The position numbers and the translations under genes were made by a program. Below the pieces are notes generated by a model, which saw only the letters and a list, made by a program, of their open reading frames with translations, searched no databases and was not told where the DNA came from. Positions 31,201 to 42,545 of a DNA stretch of 64,000 bases are shown piece after piece. The DNA is taken from positions 55,034,501 through 55,098,500 of the forward strand of contig JAZBRS010000026.1 in assembly GCA_037176725.1 (NCBI GenBank). Reading direction: 5' to 3'. Source of the stretch: Posidonia oceanica (Eukaryota > Streptophyta > Magnoliopsida > Alismatales > Posidoniaceae). The first letter of the stretch is position 1. The number at the start of each line of letters is the position of its first letter.

Positions 31201-31234
31201 AATAGCGAGCCTGGTTCCGATCGGGATCGCTACA
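25222..31234 (+). repeat. 3' LTR of element C
   Basis: The LTR is 6,013 bp, TGTTGACACC to GATCGCTACA. Differences from the 5' LTR are 3059 T/25865 C, 7092 A/29898 G, 7497 G/30303 A and 7591 C/30397 T. I found these by eye, so others are possible. Confidence 0.95.
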
Positions 31235-31239
31235 AATGC
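31235..31239. repeat. Target-site duplication of element C, right copy
   Basis: AATGC, identical to 2411-2415. Confidence 0.95.
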
Positions 31240-31404
31240 GAGAAAATATTTTTGCGTTTTTTTGGTTTTCTTGATTTTTTTGGCGTTTTTGTGCTTTATA
31301 GGATGCAAGAAATGGCATGTATGCAGAAGATGATATGCATGATGACAGATATGTACAAGATGGCATGAATGCATGAGATGATAGCTATGTGCAGAGGAAT
31401 GTGC

Positions 31405-31815
31405 AAGGTGATAGGTTGACGGACCTATCGCCGAATAGTTAGGGATATCAGCCCGAGGATGACAAGTTAACGAACCTATCGCCGAGCAGTTAGGGTTGCC
31501 AGCCCGAATGATAGTTTAACGGACCTATCGCCGAGCAGTTAGGGTTGCCAGCCCGGGGATGACAGGTTAACGGACCTATCGCCGAGCAGTTAGGGTTGCC
31601 AGCCTGATGATGACAGGTTAACGGACCTATCGCCGAGCAGTTAGGGTTGCCAGCCCAGGGATGACAGGTTAACGGACCTATCGCCGAGCAGTTAGGGTTG
31701 CCAGCCCGAGGATGACAGGTTAACGGACCTATCGCCGAACAGTTAGGGTTGCCAGCCCGGGGATGACAGGTTAACGGACCTATCGCCGAGCAGTTAGGGT
31801 TGCCAGCCCGGATGA
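31405..31815 (-). repeat. Tandem array, about eight 51-bp hairpin units (B1)
   Basis: Each unit, read on the minus strand, has GGCA...TGCT and GATAGG...CCTGTC or CCTATC arm pairs with loops containing CCCTAA and CCGTTAA. Units are nearly identical, which suggests recent amplification or conversion. Confidence 0.9.
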
Positions 31816-31906
31816 TGAGATGAATGCAAGAAGTAGAAGAGATGCATGCTTTTTAATGAGTTTTGTTGATTTTATACTTTTTATGATTTTCAGGCAAGGC
31901 GAAAAA

Positions 31907-32075
31907 CTGCAAAAACAAAACAAAACGAAAAGAAAAGACAATGTAGAAAACAAAAGAGAGGTTAGGAGGGCTTACCTGTCAGCAACCTCGGGAGGGAGGC
32001 GCTGGGTTCGCTCCTACGCTGCTGATGTTGTCGGCGGGGTCCACTATTGGCTGCAAAAGTTAGAGAAGAACTTAC
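31907..32075 (-). other. Two intron-like segments downstream of the gag-only ORF
   Basis: On the minus strand, 32075-32051 begins CAG/GTAAGT and ends TTTTGCAG with a CTAAC between, but is only 25 nt. 31975-31907 begins ACAG/GTAAGC and ends TTTTTGCAG, is 69 nt, T-rich and has CTAAC. The second has plant mini-intron proportions. The first donor could also join the second acceptor (169 nt). Splicing is inferred, not shown. Confidence 0.4.
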
Positions 32076-32210
32076 CTGGATGACGCTGCACCTGGTCTTG
32101 CTGTCGACGCTGCCGTTGCATCTCCGAGCGTCCCTCGGACGAGATAGGGAGGACGGGAGAAGAGGATCACGCCGCTGGGACCAGAAGGATCCATCGGAGC
32201 AGAGCGGGAT

Positions 32211-34355
32211 TCAGAAAAGATTGGGGTAACCCCCCGAGGTTCCGGCGGAGGAAGGATTGGCTATACTAGGGCGTGCAAGTGCAAGTGCAGGTGTATGTGT
32301 GAGTGCAGGCTCCTGCTCGCCAACGCTGATGATCCTGCGGTCGATCAGGCGTTGAACGGCATCCCGGAGAGCGAGGCAGTTGTCCGTCGAGTGCCCGGTG
32401 GCCCGATGGAAACTGCAAGGCTGATCCGTATTACGCCACCACGGAGGGGGATTTGGTGACGGACGGACAGCCGGGAGCCTCAGGAGCGACTCAACTTGAG
32501 GGAAGATGGCGCTCAGTGGTTCGGGGAGAGGCGTGTAATCACACTCAGCCCGACGAGGTCGTCTTTGCCCTGGGTGGAGTCCTTGCCGAGCGGGTGCGAC
32601 GTGATGCACGGGCTCGACGGTGGTAGTGTGCTCAATGGGTGCAAAATTAGGTGCGTGCTCTAGAGGAAAAGGGTCTAGTTGACTCTCTGCATAGGCAGGC
32701 TCCTCGGGAAGATCGACACATAATTCGGAGAGCTGTTCGGAGTGGTCAAGAGTGGAGCTGTTGTTGTTGTTGCTGCGGTGATTGCCGGAGGTGTTGGCCT
32801 GCCTAGCCAATGCAGAAAGTGCGGGGAAATGCCCACTTCGCAGCGAGCTTTCCACGCGGACACCAGCCTTAATCAGCGATGCATGACTAGTGATGTGCTG
32901 AATGCAAAGCAGAGTCCCAATCACTGGCAGCACCCCTTTAACGATCATCTCGATAGAATCCTTCTCGGAGGGTTTATCTTTGACTTGGGCGGCTAAGGAA
33001 CGCCAGCGACCGACATACTCCCCGAATGGCTCTTGGGGTCTCTGCCTGATGGCGACGAGATCCTCCCTCTTGGGGATCAGGTCGAGGTTGAAAGCATACT
33101 GCTCAAGGAAGGCCTGAGAAAGATCCATCCAAGTTCGAACCGTGGCCATGTCAAGGGAAGTGAACCACTTGAGCGCGGGGCCGGTCAAACTCTTCTGAAA
33201 CAGGCGGATAAGGAGCCTTTCATCAGCCTGAAGCTGAGCAAGGTCCCCGCAGTATGCCTTCAGATGCGAAATAGGACAGCCTTTACCATTGTATTTATCG
33301 AAGACCGGGATGCGGAACTTCGAAGGGAGTGCGACCTCGGGAAAGAGACAAAGGTCGCGAAACTGGTAAGACTGGTGGTCCTTGCCCTGCACTAGACGTA
33401 GTGCTTTCTCCAGAACGTCCATCCTGTCATTGATGGGGTCTGGATTGGCTGCCATAGGAGATGAGGCAACAGGGGCAGGGACCACATACGCCGAGTGGGT
33501 CGCACCTAAGTGCTCCTCCGGATCTACCATAGCATCGCCTGGTGGAGCAACGGGATGGCCGGCGTATCCGTGCGTGCGTGCAGTGTACTTAGGAAAGTAT
33601 GCTGGGTTCTGAACCTGATGCAAGGGAGATGGATAGGTAACATGCTGTGTGGTGCGAGGTGCAGATTGTTGGAGCAACAGTTGCTGCACAGGCACGATGC
33701 CGGGCAGTGAACTAGTGGGATACTGTGCTCCAACCAGCCCAAGAGACTGATCACCAGGAAAGGGAGTTGTATGCAGTGCATAGTGTTGTGCAGAAGCAGG
33801 AGACAGATGCCGCGCCCTCATCACCGGAGTAGTGTGTAGCTGGGGCGATGGTCTGGGCGGGAGTGCAGTGTGTGCGACAGCAGGCCGCAGAGGAACCTCA
33901 GGGGCAACAGGAATACAAGAGGGTTGAACTAATAGAGCCATACCCTGCAGTGTGTGGGCAAGGTCCATCAGGTGCCGATACCGCACTTCAGGGGACCCGT
34001 GAGTGGGAATACTAAATTGCAGAACCAGCCGAGAGACGGGCTCAAGAGATTGAGAACCTAAAGCAAAGGTCGTCGCAGTAGAAGGGATATTGGGGGCAAC
34101 ATATCCCAAGGACGAAGGGGTCAGAGGCGCCTCTGGAACGCAAGGGGCGGTCATCGAGACAGATTCGACGACCGGATCCAGAGTGGCGCAAGTTTGCCAA
34201 AGACCCGCAGCAGAAGGGAGTGCCCTAGACGCCTGAGGATCGAATCCTGGTGTCATAGAGGGCACAGAGCGAACAGAAGTGAAATCCGCAGAGACCCAAG
34301 TGGTAAACCCCTCCGAACCAGCGGTAAAGTGGAGCCCACCGACAGACTGGGCCAT
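32211..34355 (-). CDS. gag: Gag protein of non-autonomous element B1
   Basis: The product is 714 aa from an ATG followed by AQS, aligning with the MAQ start of element C. It has a proline-rich N-terminal third, a retrotransposon gag domain (about residues 345-515, with SLTGPALKWFTSLDM and EPFGEYVGRWR as landmarks) and a CX2HX4HX4C zinc-knuckle variant (CSFHRATGHSTDNC) near residue 660. It ends with its own stop shortly after the point where C and A continue into protease. The reading frame is intact over more than 2.1 kb while everything else around it is degenerate. That suggests it was translated until recently and can supply or recruit particles with pol from relatives. Confidence 0.85.
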   Translation of the reverse strand: MAQSVGGLHFTAGSEGFTTWVSADFTSVRSVPSMTPGFDPQASRALPSAAGLWQTCATLDPVVESVSMTAPCVPEAPLTPSSLGYVAPNIPSTATTFALGSQSLEPVSRLVLQFSIPTHGSPEVRYRHLMDLAHTLQGMALLVQPSCIPVAPEVPLRPAVAHTALPPRPSPQLHTTPVMRARHLSPASAQHYALHTTPFPGDQSLGLVGAQYPTSSLPGIVPVQQLLLQQSAPRTTQHVTYPSPLHQVQNPAYFPKYTARTHGYAGHPVAPPGDAMVDPEEHLGATHSAYVVPAPVASSPMAANPDPINDRMDVLEKALRLVQGKDHQSYQFRDLCLFPEVALPSKFRIPVFDKYNGKGCPISHLKAYCGDLAQLQADERLLIRLFQKSLTGPALKWFTSLDMATVRTWMDLSQAFLEQYAFNLDLIPKREDLVAIRQRPQEPFGEYVGRWRSLAAQVKDKPSEKDSIEMIVKGVLPVIGTLLCIQHITSHASLIKAGVRVESSLRSGHFPALSALARQANTSGNHRSNNNNSSTLDHSEQLSELCVDLPEEPAYAESQLDPFPLEHAPNFAPIEHTTTVEPVHHVAPARQGLHPGQRRPRRAECDYTPLPEPLSAIFPQVESLLRLPAVRPSPNPPPWWRNTDQPCSFHRATGHSTDNCLALRDAVQRLIDRRIISVGEQEPALTHTPALALARPSIANPSSAGTSGGYPNLF

Positions 34356-35773
34356 TGCTGACTGAGTCTAAGTGAGCGGAAGCACCGACGAGAGAGAAAG
34401 AAATAAAGTCTAGGGAAAGCTACCGCCGGAAGCGACGAGTAGCTCAGAGGAAGGACGCTTAGAGTCCGGGCAGCGGATCCCGCACGTACCTGCAAAAGAG
34501 TAAAGATGTTAGAGGTTGTATGCAATAAAGAGTTATTAGGGGTGGCATGAATGGCATACATGCAAATGAATATCCTAAGATGCGCTCTCTCACCATGCAA
34601 GTCCTGAGTAGATGACCTACTAGGACACACTCAAGGGTAGTGGGTTTAGATAGACTCCAGGTCAGAAAATAGCAGGTTCCCTGTCGAACTCCTGGCCCAA
34701 AGCTCAGGTAATAACAGGGTGGTGCGTTGGTGGCCTCTACCCCGCCAAAGCGTGGGTGGTACCCTCTACTAACACCGACACGACCCCCGGACAAGGGGGG
34801 ACAGACCGACTGACTCGCGCCACGCTCAAAGCGGTGGAACAAGAGGCCGGGACTGTCCTTCGCAGACTGTGGGTGGACTCAGAAGAGAGAATGCATGCTT
34901 TCTAAGATGAATCAATCATGCAAGATGCTTTGGAGTCTTTTACTTGCGTTTTATTAACCCGAAAGGGGGAAAATTGCAAGTTATTGGCTCTAGTTGTGCT
35001 TAGAAGTTATTGTTTAGCTTTATTGTAGCTTTTAGATTAAGCAAAAGGGAAAGCAAACATGTTTCTACTGTCCTAGGCATGGCATACGCAAAGGGGAAAG
35101 AGACAGACAAACATGGCATGCAATCAATCACACAACAAAGCAAAAGGCATGCGCATGGCATGTGCAAGTGTTCGTGGACATAATAGTGAAAGGAAAAGCA
35201 CTTATCAGATCAAAAGGCAGATATACAGGGCATGTGCGTGTGCAGTGGCATAGCAAGTGTGTAAAAGAAAGCATTCATCATTCAAAAAGCATGCATTGTT
35301 GCCAAACAAGTATGTAGACATGTAATGTGCAAGAAATAAGGCAGTAATAAGCAAGTAAGCCAAAGAAAATAAATTCAAGTAAGCTGTAAAGGAAGTAAGA
35401 GCAGAAGCAGGGAAGCAAGTAAATAAACAAGCAACAGAAGCGAAGCCAAGCAAAAGGATCGCAAACCGAGGCGAAAGAGGTGCGAAACCCAAGCAGAGTA
35501 GCCACGAGGCGACTCGCTAGGAGTTTGCACAGAAAAGCGAGCAAAACAGGCAGAGAAGGCATAAAAGGCATACAAAGAAAGCAAATCCCAAGCGAGCGAA
35601 AGGGAAGGCGAAAGCCGGAGTCTATCATCCCCCGCGGAGTCGCCACTGTCGACTTCGCTGGGCGAAGCAGACAGGCAGGCAAGCAAGCAAAAAACAAGGC
35701 AAAGAGCACAAAGGCAAACAAAGAATGCAAATCCCAAGCAAGCAAAAGCGAAAGCGAAAGCTGGAGTCTATCA
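34356..35773 (-). other. Leader of element B1 with candidate splice acceptor at 34490
   Basis: Non-coding. On the minus strand CTAAC, then TTTTGCAG ending at 34490, precedes gag by about 135 bases. Segment 34606-34880 matches the C leader, except that 34606-34630 is inverted relative to C (9442-9467). A second primer-site-like copy lies at 35628-35645 within an imperfect duplication of the first about 110 bases of the leader. Confidence 0.55.
35628..35645 (-). other. Second primer-binding-site-like copy
   Basis: On the minus strand this reads TGGCGACTCCGCGGGGGA, two changes from the primary site. Flanks on the 3' side match those of the true site (AGACTCCGGCTTTCGC-like), showing local duplication. 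It is not next to an LTR end. Confidence 0.7.
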
Positions 35774-35791
35774 TCCCCAGCAGAGTCGCCA
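35774..35791 (-). other. Primer binding site of element B1, tRNA-Arg type
   Basis: Minus strand TGGCGACTCTGCTGGGGA, identical to that of C, one base from the LTR end at 35793. Confidence 0.85.
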
Positions 35792-35792
35792 T

Positions 35793-36778
35793 TGTAGTAA
35801 TCCCAATCAGAATCAGGCTTACTATTAGCGGCGATTTGATCCGAGGAAGAGGCTCAACTCGAAAATACTTAAAATCGAGGAGAAAAGAGTAAGATAAGAC
35901 AAATCAGAGTCGCCACCATGTCTATTAACGGAAGACAAGGAAAATCGGGGGAAATGCGTGGATTAACACGCAAAACCAAGCAAGAAATGCAAAGCAAAGC
36001 AATGCAAAGGAAGACAAATGCAAATGAATGCAAATGAGATGACTCTAGCCTAGGATAAGGGCGATATGGTCATTGCGGGCCAAAAGACAGGGCAAGGACT
36101 CCTGTTACACGTGGGGAAGGTGTTAGGCACCCCCGACACGCCCGAGAATCGGTCTTTCTAGGCTTACGCTCGCATACGCAGGGAAATGCAGATCTGGATG
36201 CCTATGTGCCTATGAATGCCTAAATGAATGCTCAAGGTGTGCTCTAAGTGGAGAGAATGCAAAGCAGGGAAGTAAACGTGCTCTCTAAGTGCTCAGCCGC
36301 ACTGTCCGTATTCCGAACCGGGCGAAACCTAGCTCGTGAGAACTCCAGGCAGTAAGCATCACAGTCCTATATGCAAATGCAGGCGAAAAAGCAAAACAAC
36401 GGGAAAACCATGCAATGCAGGCGACATGCAAGAGAAAACGGCATAAAACACGCAAAACGAGGCTAGAAACGAAAACAGCACGCGAAACGGTGCAAAAAGA
36501 CAAGACAGGCACGCAAAACGGTGCCAAAAAACCAAGCGGCACGCAAAATGGTGCGAAAGACGAGGCGGGCACGCAAAATGGTGCCAAAACGAAAGCAAGC
36601 GCGCAAAACAACGTAAAAGTAAAGCAAGCACGCAGAACGGCGCCAAAGACGAGAGCGGGCACGCAAAATGGTGCCAAAAGCAGTGAAATAAAACCTCGGA
36701 AAAGCCATGTGAATGCAAATGCAGGGAAAAAGATCAGAAGAAGCAAAAGGAGAGGTAAAACAGCACGTGTGTGAGAAC
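35793..36778 (-). repeat. Extra copy of the LTR 3' end (986 bp)
   Basis: This matches 36779-37764 in order and length. Both begin, on the plus strand, with TGTAGYAATCCC and end with GTGTGAGAAC. Many scattered differences show that the duplication is not recent. Confidence 0.85.
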
Positions 36779-39700
36779 TGTAGCAATCCCGATCGGAATC
36801 AGGCTCGCTATTAGCGGCGATTTGATCCGAGGAAGAGGCTCAACTCGAAAACACTTAAAATCGAGGAGAAAAGAGAAAGATAAAACAAATCAGAGTCGCC
36901 ACCATGTCTATTAACGGGAGACAGGGAAAAACGGGGGAAATGCGTGAATTAACACGCAAAACTAAGCAAGAAATGCAAAGCAAAGCAATGCAAGGGAAAA
37001 CAAATGCAAAAACATGCAAATGAGATGACTCTAGCCTAAGATAAGGGCAATATGGTCATTACGGGCCAAAACACAGGGCAAGGACTACTGTTACGTGCGG
37101 GGAAGGTGTTAGGCACCCCCGACACGCCCGAGAATCGGTCTTTCTAGGCTTACGCTCGCATACGCAGGGAAATGCAGATTTGAATGCCTAAATGCCAATG
37201 AATGCCTAAATGAATGCTCAAGGTGTGCTCTAAGTGGAGAGATGCAAAGCAAGGATGTAAACGTGCTCTCTAAGTGCTCAGCTACGCTGTCTGTGTTCCG
37301 AACCGGGCGAAACCTGGCTCGTGAGAACTCCAGGCAGTAAGCATCACAGCCCTATATGCAAATGCAAGTGAAAAAGCAAAACAACGGCAAAACCATGCAA
37401 TGCGATCGACATGCAAGGGAAAACGGCGTAAAACACGCAAAACGAGGCAAGAAACAAGAACGACACGCGAAACGGTGCAAAAAAGACAAGATCGACACGC
37501 AAAACGAGTGAGAAAGCAAGGCGGCACGCAAATCGGTGCAAAAGACGATGACGGGCACGCAAAACTGTGCCAAAAAGAGGGCAAGCGCGTAAAGCGGCGC
37601 GAAAGACAAAGCAGGCACGCAAAACGGTGCCAAAACGAGAGCGGGCACGCAAAACGGTGCCCAAAGCAGCGAGATAAAAACCTCGGAAAAGCCGTGCGAA
37701 TGCAAATGCAAGGAAAAGATTAGAAGTAGTAAAAGGAGAAGTAGAACAACGCATGTGTGAGAACAGGCGCTGTCCGGGGCCACACAGAGTAGGTGTGAAG
37801 ACCTACAAAGGGGAGGGTGAGCAAACGGAGGGATTACCACTCCTTTGTGACCGTTTCCCACTAAACTGTTCCACGATCTGTCTCGCACGCTGCCCAAAGC
37901 TCGCGATGCGATCGGATCGTGGAAAAGGGGGAAGAAAGTCGCATTAAGTGATGAATCCAAGGAAAACACAACACAAAACACCCAAGAGTACGCGAAACGG
38001 GGATCTGAGTTGATAGACAAGAGGAGGAGGCCCTATTCTACATGCCCAAAGAGACAAAAAGTGAAAACAAGGCAAAGAATGCAAATGGCATGCAAATGAA
38101 TGCAATGCAGGGGTTCAGGAGGACATACTTGGAAATCCGGGAGCCTGATCTGAGATCTGTCTAGTCCATGCTGAAGAGTGCTTCGCTGCGGTCGCCTGGG
38201 CAGCTTTCTTGAGAAGATCCAACGGTTGGATTGGAAGATATCGCAGCTTCAAGGCAGGAGGGCCAGAACAGGGGAGAAGAGCAGATCTATGTGTCCAGGA
38301 GGTCCTAGGGGTGTGCAAAAGGTCCTCCCAAGTGAAGGGGAGCTAAAGGTGCTTAGTGTGTGTGCAAAAGGATGCTAAAATGCAAGACTAAATGGATGCA
38401 GAATGCATGCACAAGCAAGAAGAGACAAGGGGAAAAACTTGGAAAAGACAGGAGTTCAAAAGCATTTTTGAAAAAGAAAAGGGGCTAAATGCAAGTTTTC
38501 ACAAAGGATGGGGTCCATAGAGGAGGGTTTTGAAAACAGGAGAGGGCAGGGCTTTATTTTGCAAAAGACTGGACTCAGAAAGCTATTCTGAAAAGAGGGC
38601 ATGCATTAGAAGAGGTTTTGAAAACAAAAGAAGTCAGAGTGCAATTTTGGAAAAAACCTGGGGTCTAAAGTGCAAATTTTCCAGAAAACAGGGTTCTGGG
38701 GAGTCCGGGAATGCAAGTGGAGGGTCTACGTGCAATTTGGCAAGCATAGGAGCTAAGATGCAACTTCAGGGGCAAAACAGTCTTTTTACAAGGTTTTTAA
38801 AGGATGCAGGGACCTATGTGTGATTTTTGAATCATGCAGGGTTCAAATATGCAATTTTATATGTAAAACATGCTCTGAAATCAAAAGACAGGACTGATGT
38901 GCAATTTTTGAAAAAAATAGGGGCCAAAATGCAATGCAATAAGCAAAAATGCATGCAGGATGGTTACTGTCCATTTAAAATGGACCTAAATGCAAAAATG
39001 CAAAACCAGGAGGCAAAACATGCAATGCAGTATGCAAAAATCAAAAATAAAACCTAAGTTTCTACAGTGCATGGACCTAAATGCAAAATCAGAAACATGC
39101 AGGGGGCCAGAATGCAATGCAATATGGCAAAATACATGCAAATAAATGATCTGATTTAAAACAGGACCCAAGTGCAAAAATTGAAAACAGAGGGGCAGAA
39201 GCATAAAATTTTATAACTAAACAGCACAGTAAAAGGACTAAAAAGAAAATACTGAAAAACACAGATATTCAGAGCAATTTAGCATGGTTTTAAATTAAAA
39301 ACAAAGCAAATTAAATGGCATAAGGACTGAAATGCAAAAGTGAAAGAACTTAGGCTAAGCATGCAATATTCACACAAAAACCATATAACTGAGAAAATAA
39401 AAGCACAGTGATCGTCGGCGGAGGTGAGTACTGTAGCAGTAAGCTTCCAGACCTCACCACCGCCGGCACAGGGGGGCTGCGGAGGCGCAGGAGGGCGGAG
39501 GCGGCTGCTGACGTCCGTGCGGAGCTCCGGGGATCGTCAGGACGGCGTTCCACTGGCTGGAGCGTCGTGGAGATCGGAGAACGGCACCGGAGAAGAGGAA
39601 CTGACCGGCGTGTCGAGGACAGAGCAAGAGGGCCGGAGAACTGGTTCTGGTCAACGAAAAAGCATCAAGGGGAAGAGAGAGAGCGGGGGAGATTAGTGAT

Positions 39701-42545
39701 TACCTGTCGTTGTGTCCGGAGCGCGCTCCCGACCTCGGCAGTGTCGGAGCTGGCCGGCGATAGCTGTCTGGTTGCAGCGGCGACTGTCGGGCGCTCGCGG
39801 AGGTTGGGGCTGGCTCAGAGCGAGCTTCCGGTGCTTCCCAGACGTCCGGACGCGAGCTTCGAAGCTCGGGCAGTGATTCGGCACTTTTTGGGTTCAGCAA
39901 AGTGACTGGAGGTGGGGGGAGGGTGTTGCTGCTCGTCGGACCTGGTGGAGCCTTCCGGGAGGTAGCTAGAGGTCCGGAGAGTGATGCTGGATGATCAAGT
40001 TAGGTTTCTGGAGAGTGTGGAGGGAGTTTGCAGGTTGGGTCGGTTTCTGGTCAGAAGGAGGCTTAGGTGTTTGTTGTGGAGTTCGGAAGCTGTGGTGGAT
40101 GGTTGGGTTCGAGGTCGGAGGCTCTGGAAAGGTGGTGGTTCAGGGATTGTTTGGGTGGATTTTGGGAGAAGGCTGTAGGCTGAAGTAGAGGGAATTGCTG
40201 AAGGAGGAGTGTTGGGTTGCAGTGGTGATTAGGTGGAGTTTCAGGACGGTTTTAGGTGGTGGAAAGGCAGTGGGATGGTGGAAGCAGGTGGCTGGTTGTT
40301 GGGTGAGATTGGGGGGACAACTGGGAGAAGTTTGAAGGCTCGCAGTGGTGTCGGATTGCTGGAATGGGAAGAGGGAGGTTTGCTGCGGATTTTAGCAGTG
40401 GAAGGGGAGGGAATTGCTGATGAGAGGCTGGAGAATTGGAGGCTCTCTCCAGGATGCAGAGGGGGACACTCAGACCACTCTCTCTGGCCACTCTTTCTTC
40501 TGGAAATTGGAGGAGGCAGCCAAGAAGAGGGAGGTCGCTCAGGTGGAAGAAATGGATGGGATTGCTTCTGGAATTGGGCTCTAACTGCTGGTCTCTCACC
40601 GATTGCTCACACTGATTGCCGACTCCAGATCCTCGCTCTGATGGAATCAACGGAAGCTTAAATGGGGGAGAGATCGGCTGTTGGCGCGCTGGAAGTTTTT
40701 GAATCTACCGACGGCACTGCAGCAGACAGGAGATGGCGAGGTGACCGGCATTCAATGCCTCTTGGGAACGGTGCTGAGATAGAGGAGAAGCGGCAAGCTG
40801 TTGGGTGATTGGACGGAGGCTCAAATTTCAAATGGAGGAGGGAAGACTGTCGCAGCAAGCTCGCGGGAGGAAAACCGGCTGACGCGCGAGGAAGAAGAAG
40901 GAAGAAGGAGGCCAGACTGTGGGCCGAAGGAAAAAGAAATAAAAGAAAAAAAGAGAAACGGGCTGGATTGGGCCCAGTAAGGAAAGGAAAGAAAGAAAAA
41001 GAGAAGTAAGAAAGAAGAGAGGGTAGAATGGGGAAATAAAATTAGTAAAAAAAGGAACTAAAAATAAATAAAAATACTAGAAAGGTTGTGATGTGAATTA
41101 GGGTTTTAATTAAATTTTTTAATGGCCATTTTGGGTTGATTAATGTGTTTTGGGCTTGATTAGGGTTTTAGGGTTTTGGTTTTGCTTTTAATTAGTTTTC
41201 ACTTGACTAAATGTTTGTTAAACCTTTTTTAGATTGTTTTAAAAATTGTGTTTCCCTTGTTGGGCACTTAGGATATTGATTAGGGTTTTTTTTTAGGATT
41301 TATTTTCGTATTAACCAGGGTTGTTTTTAGGTTTTTAAGTTTTAGCCTTCTTAGGGTTTTTTCTTTCTTAAGTCTTTTAAATTATGCTTTGATTTTTATT
41401 TGTTGATTTTTCTTGAAGTTTTTAGTTAGATTTTTCTGGTTTGATGGGGTGTTTTTAAGTCTTTCAAATGTGTTTTTCTTTTCCTTTTTCTAATTAAGTT
41501 TTTATGTTGTTCTTCTTATGTTTATTAGGTTAAGTCTTTTGCTTCTTTAATTACTTGTTTTAGTGTTTGATTTTTAATTCTTCTTTTTAGGGTTTGTTTT
41601 TTACTTCTTCTGATGGGGTTTTTACTTTCGGTGGGTTTTGATTTCATTTTAGTTCTTTTCTTGATTTTTCAGTGTTTTCTTTTGATTTGTTTTGCATTTT
41701 TTAGCTCACATGCTTGGTTTTCTTTTTAGCTTGATTTAGTTAAGTTTAGGTTTTTAATTGCTTGTTTAATGTTTTTTCATTGTTTTTCTTAGGGTTCTGA
41801 TTTGTTTCTTTCATGTTTTGGGGTTTTATATATTTTTAGGGGTTTTTATGGATTTTTGCAAAAGAGAGAAAAGGAAAAAGGAAGGAGGAAAGAAATGGAA
41901 AAAAGAGGGAGATAAAAGGAAAAGAGATAGGTTGGAGGAAAATGATTTCTAAAATTCAGAAAAAATGCTAAAAATAAAGTAAAAATAGGGATAAGATAGA
42001 GGAAGGACGGAAGCACAAAGGGGGCCCACAGCTAGACCAGAGAAAGGGTAAGAAGGGGATGAAAAGAGAGATGATAATCAGGAGAGAGAGAGGAGAGAGA
42101 AAATGATAATCCCAGAGAGAGAAAAGGATAATTTGGGCAAATGAGAGGCTTAGAAGTCTTGGAATGGGATGAAAATTGGTGAGTGGGCAGTCTAGGGTTT
42201 GAGGTGCTGGGTCTGAGGTTTTGGTTTGAGTTTGAGAAGGTTTTGGAGGGGTTTTAAGGTGTAGAAAAAGGGGAGTTTTACCTAGGTTTTCTAGGGTTTT
42301 TGGGAATGGTCTTGATTTGAATTTTTGCGGGTTTTTGGGTAGGTTTGTTAAGTGGGTGTTGGTGGGTTTTCCTATGGATTTTGGTCAGGTTTTGAGCTCA
42401 GGAAAGGCGTAAAGGCTTAGGTCATGTTTGGCTGGTTTTGAAGGGTAAAGAAGAGGGTTAGGGTTTGGTTTTGGTTTAGGTTTGAGTCCAGCAATCACTA
42501 GGAGGGCTCCAAGTGGTCCAAGCCTGCCAAGATGGGGTGTCAACA
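35793..42545 (-). repeat. LTR shared by B1 and B2, with internal duplication
   Basis: It runs on the minus strand from TGTTGACACCCC at 42545 to an end at 35793 (ATTACTACA). A primer site follows it and a polypurine tract precedes it, so it acts as 5' LTR of B1 and 3' LTR of B2. Length is 6,753 bp, of which 986 bp is an extra copy of the LTR end. It is otherwise colinear with the C LTR but clearly diverged. It keeps the A/T-rich, CT-rich, GC-rich and tandem-repeat segments in order. Confidence 0.9.

Larger units (their letters stand above)
2416..31234 (+). mobile_element. Complete giant Tat/Ogre-type LTR retrotransposon C
   Basis: The element is 28,819 bp and runs from TGTTG to TACA. In order it holds a 6,013-bp LTR, tRNA-Arg-type primer site, about 1.3-kb leader, gag-protease-RT-RNase H-RNase H-integrase, a 1.6-kb gap, a plant-mobile-domain-like ORF, 3.9 kb of tandem repeats, a polypurine tract and the second LTR, all flanked by AATGC. 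Domain order and dual RNase H place it in the Tat lineage of Ty3/gypsy. The size, the LTR length and the primer type are like Ogre. Unlike Ogre as usually described, I see no intron between protease and RT and no ORF upstream of gag; the extra ORF is downstream. A one-base deletion in pol probably makes this copy non-autonomous. Confidence 0.95.
31240..35792 (-). mobile_element. Gag-only Tat-like element B1, primer site, leader, gag and proximal 3' region
   Basis: Reading on the minus strand: primer site (35791-35774) next to an LTR end, leader, gag (34355-32211), splice-like signals, hairpin repeats (31815-31405), then continuation at 2415 to 1. No protease, RT, RNase H or integrase sequence remains. 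With the estimated missing 540 bp, the internal region would be only about 7.5 kb, against about 17 kb in C. This is the layout of plant gag-only, non-autonomous LTR elements (TR-GAG type). Confidence 0.8.
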
